Origin: Saccoglossus kowalevskii
Taxonomy: Eukaryota > Hemichordata > Enteropneusta > Harrimaniidae
Direction of reading: 5' to 3'
Assembly: GCF_000003605.2 (NCBI RefSeq)
Contig: NW_003124893.1
Span: 527,464 to 567,393 of the forward strand
Length of the DNA stretch: 39,930 bases
Positions 12,701-25,000 of this stretch are shown here, piece after piece. Position numbers and translations under genes: made by a program. Each line of letters begins with the position of its first letter. Position 1 is the first letter of the stretch. The notes under the pieces are model-generated. The model had not been told where the DNA came from. It did not search any database and saw nothing but the letters and a program-made list of their open reading frames with translations.

Positions 12701-15700
12701 CTGTTTGGTTATGCAATTAAACACTTTACTGTCTTAGCCAATCAATCAAAGCACAACTTGCTTGTTTATTGTGTGATTTAGCAGGACTAACAAGGCTGTC
12801 CCTGATTGGCTACTTAACTCCAACTCCTAATTGACTCACCAATCAGGGAACATCTACCTTTCATATTTACTGAGTGTATTTGTTGACTGATCAATTCAAC
12901 TGAATCTTTAACCACAGTCCCTCTATCTATGATAGAGGGACTGTGCTTTAACTTAGATAATTCAGCTTGATTTTTGACACTGATTCAAGAGAAAGTAACC
13001 AAAAAGGGGACAAGTTGAAAGTGTAAATTATTTGGGTATTGAGACTGTTATGTGAAATATTTGATGGTCCAAGTTGGGGGAAATGTGTAATAAACAAATT
13101 TAAATGTTTTTATTTTTAGTGTGTCCGAAGGTTGGTAATCATTTTGGATTCTATGAATTTTACTTGTTAATGCTTTTAAGTAATTTCCCATAGATTCACA
13201 AAGATTCACTTCCATCCAAAATTATTATGCTTCAGAATAATGATGAATCTGGAAAAATCATTTATGCATACATAGACCATCAAATATTTTGCATAAATAG
13301 TCCGGGGACCTCGTTGTAGCTCTATGAATAACCTCAGAGTACAACTTCAATTAAAATTTAATTTTATAATGAGTTGGATTATGCAAATTAACTGCTTAAA
13401 TATTAAGTGTTTTATCTGCATGAGATCATTATTTTGTTTTTAATGACCTCCATTATTGTAAATTACATTATTAAAGTGTGACAAATGTAATAATAGTGTA
13501 AATCTAATTGATAATGAGTCAATGTGAGATGGAGATGGAGACTATGACGTGTACTTCCTTCTTGTCACTTTCAGGAAATCATTCATCTCAAAAAAGGGTG
13601 GTTAATTAAGCAAGAAAATGACCCCAAGGTGAGTTGGAGACCATTTGTATTAATCCTGCATGAATCTCCTTGCGTTTAGCAATATAGGCAATTGTTAGTC
13701 TAATTTATGTACTTTCTGAGGTCTCCAAGACCTATACAGGTAGTGCGTAGGCACACTGGTTAATGAACATAATTTTGATGCCCTATTGACATTAATTTTT
13801 ATTGACGTAAGTAGTGTCAATCTTTTGGATAGGTAATTTGCATAATTTTTACATGGTGTATTTAAACTTCTCAATTTCCCATTTCTCGGACTTGAAAAAA
13901 TAATATGTTTGAATTAACTTGCTACTAATAAACTTAACCAGTCACTTTAACCAGAGAGGTCTTGAGGACCTCAGAAAGTGTATGGATTCTAGGCATTTAT
14001 TGTAGATGTCNNNNNNNNNNNNNNNNNNNNNNNNNNNNNNNNNNNNNNNNNNNNNNNNNNNNNNNNNNNNNNNNNNNNNNNNNNNNNNNNNNNNNNNNNN
14101 NNNNNNNNNNNNNNNNNNNNNNNNNNNNNNNNNNNNNNNNNNNNNNNNNNNNNNNNNNNNNNNNNNNNNNNNNNNNNNNNNNNNNNNNNNNNNNNNNNNN
14201 NNNNNNNNNNNNNNNNNNNNNNNNNNNNNNNNNNNNNNNNNNNNNNNNNNNNNNNNNNNNNNNNNNNNNNNNNNNNNNNNNNNNNNNNNNNNNNNNNNNN
14301 NNNNNNNNNNNNNNNNNNNNNNNNNNNNNNNNNNNNNNNNNNNNNNNNNNNNNNNNNNNNNNNNNNNNNNNNNNNNNNNNNNNNNNNNNNNNNNNNNNNN
14401 NNNNNNNNNNNNNNNNNNNNNNNNNNNNNNNNNNNNNNNNNNNNNNNNNNNNNNNNNNNNNNNNNNNNNNNNNNNNNNNNNNNNNNNNNNNNNNNNNNNN
14501 NNNNNNNNNNNNNNNNNNNNNNNNNNNNNNNNNNNNNNNNNNNNNNNNNNNNNNNNNNNNNNNNNNNNNNNNNNNNNNNNNNNNNNNNNNNNNNNNNNNN
14601 NNNNNNNNNNNNNNNNNNNNNNNNNNNNNNNNNNNNNNNNNNNNNNNNNNNNNNNNNNNNNNNNNNNNNNNNNNNNNNNNNNNNNNNNNNNNNNNNNNNN
14701 NNNNNNNNNNNNNNNNNNNNNNNNNNNNNNNNNNNNNNNNNNNNNNNNNNNNNNNNNNNNNNNNNNNNNNNNNNNNNNNNNNNNNNNNNNNNNNNNNNNN
14801 NNNNNNNNNNNNNNNNNNNNNNNNNNNNNNNNGTTATTCCCAGTGACTTTTTGAAAAAAAGAACTTGAATTACAGACCTTAATTATCTTGATAAATTTTA
14901 ATTAACTTTCATTCATTTTTTAACACAAACTCATTGTTCCCGGTAAGGTACATACATCCATGCTCCCTTTTCATGATCTCATTTGCATTTTGTCATTAAA
15001 TATAACCTTTTGCACAATCAAATATCAAGAATTTATTGTGCCTCTAATTCTTCTCTCATTTTTACCAGTTGCATACATGTGTGACCTCTAAATGTATCCG
15101 TGCAATCATTAGTGTCCACAGCTTGTTGGTGTTTAGAAATTTTGAAATGACCTCTTATATGTTATTATAATAAATTTGTTTCGGTTATTAACCTGATATT
15201 TACAACATTGTTTGTTCTACATATATTGAGATTGACATTGTTTACTAGCAACGGCTAAGTGGGAATTTGTCAGTTTTGACAGCTTAATCTTATGTGTCTT
15301 TCAAATGACATACTTATAAAAACCGCGATGTTGTTGAGATTCAGACATTCTTTAGTTGCCCCATATGATGGGCAAATTTATGGAAAATCAATCTTTTTTT
15401 GATACAACTGATATAACATTGTCGTGAGTCTATTTGTTCATCCGTTCATCGGTTTGCATTTTTTTTTACTTATCCAAAATCAAATTGTTTTCAAATGTGT
15501 TGTGATACTTGCCATGGTTCTTTCTTTTGATTTTTCAAAAAATAGCAGCAATTATCTATCTGTGGAAATAGTTGCATTTGGGATCCAAAATTCAATTTTT
15601 GTCTTCTTGAAAACTGCCATTCAAGCTGCTACGATATTTAGTGTTATTCATTCACTTTAAACAATATCTGCATTTTGTTTGGGGCTAATATTTCTTGTCA

Positions 15701-16020
15701 TTTTTAATATATATAAAAAAATGTTATGTGGGGGTCGCTTGTGTCTTAGTGATGTCTGGGGTACTATTCAGATTGATTTCACAGCCTTTTAGTTTGGCAT
15801 TTAACACAGTACAAGCAATACGGAAATGTTATTAGTCAAGCTGAAATTTTGCCTGCATGAATAATTCCACAATTTCACTTCTTTCAAAAACTTCAATCAT
15901 TGAGTCACTTATTATTATTTTTTACTTTAATTTCCTTCTGGTCATCAAATTTAACTCTTGCTGCCAACATGAATGGCTACAGTTCCTGTGACATTTCAAA
16001 TAATGCCTATTTATGTTGCA

Positions 16021-16055
<35 letters not shown>

Positions 16056-19000
16056 GCGGATTGCTCATTGACGCTTCACATCGCTGGGACGTGTGAATCA
16101 ACTCCCTGGGGAGCATATAACCTGAGCTGCTCGAGGCACATCACACACATGGCGATCACTGCCCTACCAAATTACCAGTCACTCTCACTAGCACAGAAGA
16201 AGTTAACAACATGGAACCCCATCACGATTCAAACCATCAACAGAGACATCACTATTCTACCTCCATGTCTCCTTCAAATACAAATGCATTCCATTGATAG
16301 AGTTTCTTTCTTTTTTTTTCTTCTTTTTTTTTGAGTTTGCCTTCAGGACTGACTGTATGGTGATATCTTGAAGCCTTATTATTAGCTCCATCATGATATC
16401 TACAATTTTAAAATTCAAATCAATATAATATAGTATTGCCCCCTTCTAAGTTTAATTAATATAATATTGCTTTAATGAGGTCAGCTGCTTTGGCACCCCC
16501 CCATAAAATATTGGTAATCCCTCACCACTATCATGATATCAACTACATTGTTGCTAAATATATTTAAATAATAAGAATAATAAATATTTGTAAAACATAA
16601 TTAAATGGATTTAATAACGGAACTTAATTAACAGAATGACTTTAATATAAAAAAAGTTGAACGTGAAAGTAATGTAATACCGAAATGTGGTTTTAGGGTA
16701 AATAAGCTTCCTCTGCAGGGTAATTAAAATCGGTAATTATGTTTTGCAGGATTGGACGAAGCACTGGTTTGTTTTATCCGACCACACACTCAAATATTAT
16801 AGTGATTCTAAAAACGAAGAGGTTTGTACAAATTTTTTTATATTTCCCATGAATGTATTGATTTCAGAATATTATATAAAAATCTAATGTCCGTGTTTTA
16901 TCAAAATATCTATACCATGGCTTATAACATTTTGTTTCGCCAAGAACCAATCATTACACTTTTATAAACTACATATGCAGATTAAACTGCATTATTTTAA
17001 TAAGATTGGCTCTGGTTGGCTGATTCTAACAAATTCTTGCTTGAATATATGGGAGTAGCCATCTCACTCGAAGCATTTGAAACAACAGTGTTGAGATTCT
17101 CAAGTCGTATCATCACGGAATCATTGGGGCTAATGGTAGAGTGTCGTAGTTACGACATCAAGCGTTTTCTGCTATGAATTGCTGTTTTGAATTTAAAAAT
17201 TTGTTTACATGTTGCAGGCTGAAATAGAAGATGGTTGTATAGAGTTATCTTCCTGCGTGGAAGTGACGGAAGCTAAAGTTAGTAAAAACTATGGATTTAT
17301 AGTAAAAGTAAGTAATCCCACAACTGTCAAATAATTAGAAATATGTATCATTAACATGATTGGGTTGTATCTAATATTAACCCTTTGAGTGCCAAAGTCC
17401 TCTACTGTCATCTTTTTAGCTCCGCTGTCGACTTTGTCGAGCTGAGCTTATCATATGAGTGATTGTCTGTCGTCCGGCATCCGTCGTTTGCGTCAATGTT
17501 TTACTTATTCGACTTCTTCTTGAAAACTACAAGCCTGAATGATTTGATACTTGGTGTATATGTACCTTGGGTAGACCTCTCTCAGATTTGTTCATTTTGT
17601 AATGATATCTTCAATTCTCTAATTTTGGTGAATATTTTTGTCATTTTTAGTAAAAAGTGATATTTTCAAAAGATGATATTTTTGAATTCTTGTTGAAAAC
17701 AGCAAGTCCCATAGCATTGATACTATGCATATTGTTCATTTTCTAATGATATCTTCTGTTCTTTAATTGAAATGTGCATTGCTAACAGCTATCTCAGCCA
17801 AGAGGCTGCTTGTTTAAAATAAAACTTACTTTGTGGGTATTTTTTCCCTCAAAAAATAGGATCAAAATAGCAATTGTGTCCATTTCGTTCAAAATTATCA
17901 AATAAATAATAAAAAAACACGCACAAATTTGTTGCACCATAATGTTGGTAGGAAAAATCATGGTGTTTAATGGTTATTGTACCAGTTGATTGACATTGGC
18001 AGTTATTGACACAGTCATTAGAAAAATCGTGCAGCGGAAAACAAGCATTTTCCATGTTTTAAAGAACCATTTTCCAAAAATATCATGATACAATTCTGAG
18101 TATAGTCAGTTGAAACACAGATTACTGTCAATTTTGTGATTACGGAATATATTTATTTTTGCAACCTTCAATATAATTCAGGGATGATTTAGTAACATGA
18201 TTACTGTGTCAAATGAATCAGTGGCCTTCGCACAATCCATGAGAAATGGCCTCTAGTCAAAGATGAAACAAACTTTCAATTAAAATGATATTTTCATAAT
18301 TGTGGCTCGCAATCATGGTTTCTCCACTCATGACATATCACGTGTCTGTTTTCTGACCAATCACTGTGATTATTTTAGCATCTTGGTGTAGAAATACAAC
18401 TAGTTTTTAAACAGGACATGTTCCATCGCAACAAACTTGACAGCATTTGTAGAGATTGTTGTTGTTGTCATAGTAACTTACTATTTTTAATGGTCACAAT
18501 GAAATGTACAGTACACTGATACAAAAGTTAGTGTGACTCCCTGTCCTACAGCTTTCGGTAAAATAAATATTGCAACAATTCTTCTTGAAAAAGGTGTCTC
18601 TTGAAAATAAGGCGATTTAGGCTTACAGTTTTCAGTCTATGTTGATTCTTTAAAGTTTGCACTCATTGATGATCTGTCATGTCTAGACTTGTCACAGTGT
18701 TTCTGGTTGTTTTGTAGACTCATGAAAGCACCACCACACTCGCTGCTATGACAAACGGTATTCGCAATAACTGGATCCAAGCAATCCTCAAAGCCATGGC
18801 GGCTATCCCTCCTCCAGAACTCCCACCTCTCCCCCCACAAGCAGTGAGCGTTAATCCACCAGATAGCATTGAACTTGAACAAACTGACAAGTATTATTCC
18901 AGAGAACGTCCGGCTTCGGTTAAAGAGAGACTGCAACAAGAAGAGGAATATTTGCCAGCGACTAGATCATCGTCAGCTCCACAGCCAAGGGATTTGATGG

Positions 19001-22000
19001 AAAAATCAGGTGGACGTAATTCTCCAGTGCCTTCTAGGAAATTTCTTCCAGATGTTGACTACATGTTAGGAAGAAAACCAGCAAATGAAACACCCACACC
19101 TGCCAAAAAGCTTGCCACAGAAGAGAGTACAAAAATGAGAGTGGGAAGCCCAATTAAGTTTGAGAGTAATCCTGTGTATCTGACAAAGCTCGAAGCAATA
19201 CGGAGTCCAACCACTTCAAGAAGATTTCTGGCTGATCACACGTCTGAAAAACCGGGCTCCACATCACTTGTCAGTAGTGAGCATCGAGAAAAAACGGTTA
19301 CCGAGGAAACAAGTGATAACGATTCAGAAGAACAAGAGGAAAGTGAGGATGGTGAGGAAAGTGATGTATCGGAGCAAGAAGAGCCTGAAAAAGAACTAAC
19401 AATTGTAGCAGTTGAAAAAGTAGAAAAAGTAGAAAGCCAGAAACAAGAACGGAGTGATGAAAATGAACACAGTGAATCAGATATTTCTGATGATGCAGAC
19501 TTGGAGTCTAAGGACATGGGAGGAGATAAAAGTGGAGAATCTAGCGGTGAAACATCTGGAAATATCACATCAAGCTCAGGTGATGCCATGCTGGTGGAAT
19601 TACTTGAAACTGAAGTAAGTATAAACATACACTGTACTATGTGAATACAGACAGGTTGATTCTTAAATTGAGTTCGAAGATCAATGTGGCTGACTAGGAA
19701 ATTATTTTTAAAGCTTGATATTTTGAAAGATTCCATTAGGTAAATGAAAAAAAAGTACTTGGTGCCATAGAAACAATGACTTGTTGATTTTCATATAGCT
19801 TTAAAAAGGGGCTCCTCAATCCCAGATTGCACTATGAAATCATGGAATAATATTTTCCTATTGTCTTTTTTAATTCAGTAAGAAAATAATCTAACTATCA
19901 ATGATGCATTTTTAGCCCTGATCAAGATGAGTCCAACAGTCTTAAATAGTTGTACTTACTTTCGTATATTGCTAAATAATGATCCAAAATATCAAAAAAT
20001 CTACTATATTTTATTAGGAAATTGTGGTTTAACAGCAACCCAAACTCCACCTTGCCCTAACAGACAGTCACATTGCTCTTCAGTTCTGTGAAAATCCATT
20101 TGATAAGACTTGTCTTACACCTATAGAGGTTGAGGTCAAAGGTTAATCCAGCTGTAGAAATTGAGGATAAGGGTTATTTCAGCTGTATAAGTTGAGGTTA
20201 TTGCTTCTGAAAATGCAAATATGATTCCCTAACCTCAACTCAAGTTTCAATAGCCCTCATGGTTGAATCACAGATATTACAGTGTTATTATAGTGAACAC
20301 GCTATGGATGAATGGCATTAACAATATTACCTACTCGGAACAACCATTTTTGCATGGGGGAGTAGGGGTAAAGTCAAAAAGAGGGATCATTTTGTCACTG
20401 AATATATTATTTGTTTTGGGAGATTTCAAACCAGTTAAATCTGAAATACTTTATTTCCACTAGACCAAAAGAAGCAGAAAAAGCCTGCAAACAATTTGAC
20501 AAAAAATAAATTAGTCTTGTTTCTTATTGTCAGTGAATGAATGGCCAATCTATTTGCCAATCAAAAAATATTGCCCTGAGAGAGATTAAAATTGTTGTTG
20601 CAATACAATTTTTTTTCATTTGTTTTTCAATTTATCTCCTAAAATAATAGTTACCATAGTAACTCGCATGATATTGTCAATATAGCCAACACATGACAAG
20701 TTTGGAACACCTTCTGTACGTTGTTCCCAAAAAATACGAACAGTGTTCTAGATTTTCTAGATAATTTTGTTTTTGTACTGTCATCTCATTATTTCAAGTT
20801 GTTCACTCGAAGGATAGGATAAGTAGTTGTAGATTGTATATAAACCAAGCCTAGCTGCTCCCTCTCGCATTTTAGTGCCTACAGTTATCGTGTATGCATT
20901 TATCTTGTTATTTGACTCAGGTGATGGAGCAAGTATCATGGCTGTATCCTAACACTATTGATATGCGTTGATTTTTTTTCTAATTACGAAATTTTATTAT
21001 CACTAAGGTTGAATCTCTAAAGGCTCAGCTAGAAAAAACACAAAAAGAATTAATTGATTCGCATCAGCAAACTATCGAATTGAAAACTCAGATGACAACG
21101 GCAAGACGGGATCACCGTGAATCGTTCAGTGAACTGGAAGACGATCAAAATAAATATTTAACTCAGGTAAGTCTGCATAATGTACCTGGTTTGTTTATTT
21201 ACCTTCTCTTTCAAAGTTCTTTTTCGAATGCTAAGGTTAACTTTTTTTACTATTTACAAAATAAAGCCACATATATTTTTTTAAAAAATTTTGAACAAAA
21301 TCAGTAACCATTGCGAGCGAGCAAGCATCAGTTCTGTCAAGAACTTTGCAATGTACTAATATGTACAGTTTGTTTTGGCAATTGATATTTTGTCTCCGCA
21401 CAGAAATACAGTTTGAAAACAAACATAATTTTGTCTACAAAATTATGCTAAGAATGTACGCTGTCACTTGGTGTATCTAAAATGATATAATGCTCGTTCC
21501 AGGGCTTACTGCCTGGTACTCTGAATATTTATCATGACTGGAATACTGTAAATGCATTAAATTTACACAGGGTTTTAATTTCACTGATAAGTAAAATCTG
21601 CTAAATTATATCTACATGAAATAAGTGAAATAACATTAAAACTTATTGTTTCCTTGACAAATTCGTAAAATTAAAACACAGTGAAGAGAAATGATTTTAC
21701 GGTAACTTTATTTTGCTGCTTTGGAATATACATGTATGCTATTGTGCACATGGTGGACTTATTGCACAGCCTTATAAGGTCTCAAAAACCAGGAATTTCA
21801 ACAATTCAAAGTAATACTCTCTGCAATATCTATCTGAATGTACTAAGTATTTGACTAACTTAGGGTATTAATCATTAACTCAAGATTTTTTGGATGTTCA
21901 TTTATGCTTTAATTTCTTTCCCCACAGATCGAAGACATGAATTCAGAGCAGAACCAAATTGCCCAGCAGTATCACCATTTGAAGATTGAACTGCAGGAGG

Positions 22001-25000
22001 CTAAAAACCTAAATGAATTATCTAAAAATCAACTGCAGCAGCTAAAGAAACGACTCAGCGATGCCAACTCTGTTATTCATAGGCAGGAGAATGATATCGG
22101 CACTTATAAAACCAAATTAGAAATTGCTGTTTCTGAGCTAACTGAAACTAAGGAGAAAGCCAGAAAGTTAGAAGGAGACTTGAGAGGAGAAAAGGAAAAA
22201 TCGGTGAAAGTTATTGACATTTTGAGAGAAAAGAGTGAACGTTTAGATTCTCAGGTGTCTGAGCTTAAGACTATGCTGAAAAAAGCAGAAGGGGAGATTC
22301 ATGTGAAAAGTAAATGTATACGAGAATTTGAACGATCAAGGAATCGGCAGGATTCTGAGATAAAAATAGAACATCTCACGAGTAAGTTGGAAGAGGCACG
22401 ACAGAGGTTAAAAGAAAGTGAACGTGACTGTATTTTAAATGAGGAAAGGTTTGAAAAAAGGTTTCTGCGACTGCAAAACAAGGGACAGTCAGAAAAAGAA
22501 ACTCTTGAGAAAAAATTAGCTGACGCTGAAGAGAAAGTTGCGTCCTTAGGTCAGGAAAAAGAATGCAAAGATAGAAATGAAAGCCATAAACTGAATGAAG
22601 AGTTAGAGGAACAGGAAGATAAAATAGAAGAATTGTTACATCAGTTGAAAACAGAAAAAACTGAGAAATCAAAACTACAAGAGAGATTAGACGAAGCTGA
22701 TAACCGATTAGCAGAACTGACACTCAGTTTACAGGGAGATTCGATCAGCGATGTCACTGCCAATACTTTGAAATTACAAAGTGTAGAGAGAAAACTTGGA
22801 GAGGTGGAAAAGAAATTAAAAGATGCTTTAGAGGATGTTGAGAGAGAACAAGATGTGAATGAACATTTACAAGATGAGTTGAAAGAGATGAAAGCAAAAG
22901 TGAATGAACAACAAAAAATGATAGATTCTTTGAACGCAAGAGGTGAATCTGATAATGGTAAAGAGAGAATTAGCAAACTTAAAAAAAGTCTAGAGAAAGC
23001 TCTTGCTGAAAACACTGTTTCAGAAGAGTACCTTGAGAAAAGTGCTGAAGAAATCGGTTGTCTAAAAACTGCCTTGCAAGAAAAGTCAGATGAGATAGAA
23101 AAACTGTTATTGCAATTAGAAAATATCTCCACAGAGCGAGAAGATGCACAACCTAGGTTGCAATCAAGTGAGATGGAATTGAAGGAACTCAGAACACAGC
23201 TAGACCAGGTTTTAGCTGAAAAAGAGAAATTGAAAAAACAGTTGGATGAAAGTGTCGAGCAAATAGAAAAATTGCAGAAGGATCTTGGAGAAAAAGATCT
23301 TCTACTTGAAGATTTGAATAGGAAAATGAATGCTAAGGAAGAGGAATATGAAAAGCTGAAGAGAGATGTTGAAAAATGTTACGGAGACAAAGGAAGTCTG
23401 AAGGAGCAGATACTCCAGCACACTTTGGAAATATCACAATTGAAAGACGAATTGCAAGAATCAAAAAGAACTATAAAGGAACAAGAAGAACAACTCGCAC
23501 AAAAGAAACTAGAACTGGAAGACGCAAAAGAAAAAGTAAAACAGCTGGAGGATGACTTTGTAAAGCTTCAGAACCAACATGATGAAGAGATTTCAAGCAA
23601 GTTGCAGGAGTTAGATGAGAGAAAGGCAAAAATAAATGAATCAGAAAAAAAACTTGCAGAGTTGGCGCAGACTGTGGAGTTAGAGAAGACAAAGGTTTCT
23701 ACCCAAGAATCCTCAGTAATGAACAAAGACAATGAGAAAGATACCAACGAATTTGAAAATAAACAGTTGAAAAGTAAATATGACAGTGCCATGCAAGAGG
23801 TCAGGCGCTTACGTGTGCAGCTGAAAGAGGCAAATGGCAGCTATGATGAACTTGAATTTTCACTCTTGAAGAGCAAAGAGGATTATAGGTGTGCTGAGGA
23901 GAATAACAAGGAGCAGATGCATCTAATGGGTAACAGGATTAAAGATCTAACATCAAAACTTGCCTTGGCTGATAAAAAACTGAGGGATAGCGAGAAGCGA
24001 GTCAGCAACCTAGAACGTAAACTAGCTGGAGGTTCTTTAGCAAGCTCTCGGTCATCTTCGAAGGAGCTGGAGACTAAGTTAGAGGAATTAGAAATGCAAC
24101 TTTGTGATGTTGAAGGAACATTAAAGGCTCAAGATGAAGAGACAAACAGTCTGAAGGGCAAGATTGGTTCTGTTGAGGAAAAGGTCTCTGCAAGGGAAGA
24201 GATGTTGTCATCTTCGCAAAACACTTCCACTGTTTCTGATCCGAGGATAAACAATCATCAAGAAGCCAAACCTGTTATAACAATAAGTAATTGCCCTCCA
24301 ACTGTTGAAAAAGTGAGCGAGAAGATGCAGTCATCAAGTAGCACTGGAAGTGAATCAGATGATTCTGACAGCTCTGTGCCACGGGAAAAGGTAGAAAATC
24401 CAAAACAGAAAAGACTTATGAGAGTAAAATCATTGGAAACTAAACTTTTGGATACAGAACAAAAATTAAAAGTAATCACTGCCAAACTAGTGGATGTGAC
24501 CACTAAAGATCTTGACAATAGAAAATCATTTCATGCCAAGTGTGTTTCTGAGAACAAACTCAAAGAGCAGATAAAAGACTTTAAGAACAAAATTGAACTT
24601 CTCACAAAAGAGTTGGAACTTGAATATAATGTAAGGATGAGAATTGTTGGCGATGTCAGCAGTCATTTAATTGAGCTTGAACATAAACTAGAAAGTGTTG
24701 AGACAAATGTGTTAGATTCAAAACATAAACTTACAGATCTTTTGCAAGAGTTACAGGGACACAAAGTTCCTATTGACAAGAACGTTTTAGACCATTGTTC
24801 TGGTACTCTCTTAGAGGTAGAGAAACAAATCCAGGAAACAAAAGATGTTACCCTCAAAGTGGAAAGGGCTCTTGTTGTGCAGAAAGATGAACTTCAAGAA
24901 AGAGAGAATCCAGAATTAACTCGATGTAAACAGGCCCTAAGGAAATCATCTGCTGAAAGTCAGTCATCTGAGATGTCTGTTGGCAGTCTGAAAAGTATGG

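Larger units (their letters stand above)
13629..16749 (+). other. Intron of MPRIP-like gene with assembly gap
   Basis: Phase-0 intron inside the PH domain. It contains a foldback element (13709-13982), the gap (14011-14832), an (AT)15 tract and a higher-GC patch (16053-16290). The open frames at 15424-15660 and 15900-16334 are not protein-like. Confidence 0.8.

Noticed and set aside
12913-12945. Rho-independent terminator or miRNA gene
   Set aside because: Eukaryotic intron context, no T tract after the stem, and a 3-base loop with a 15-bp stem is too small for a standard pre-miRNA.
13962-14854. Long plus-strand open frames of nearly 300 codons
   Set aside because: They exist only because they cross the run of N; there is no sequence to support them.
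15900-16334. 144-codon open frame with a signal-peptide-like start
   Set aside because: It reads through the (AT)15 tract and a poly(T) run, has no splice context and no homology.
19236-19736. 166-codon minus-strand Ser-rich open frame
   Set aside because: Mirror image of the acidic codons of the real exon; no splice or homology support. The same applies to minus-strand frames at 22641-23132 and 27087-27476 opposite the giant exon.
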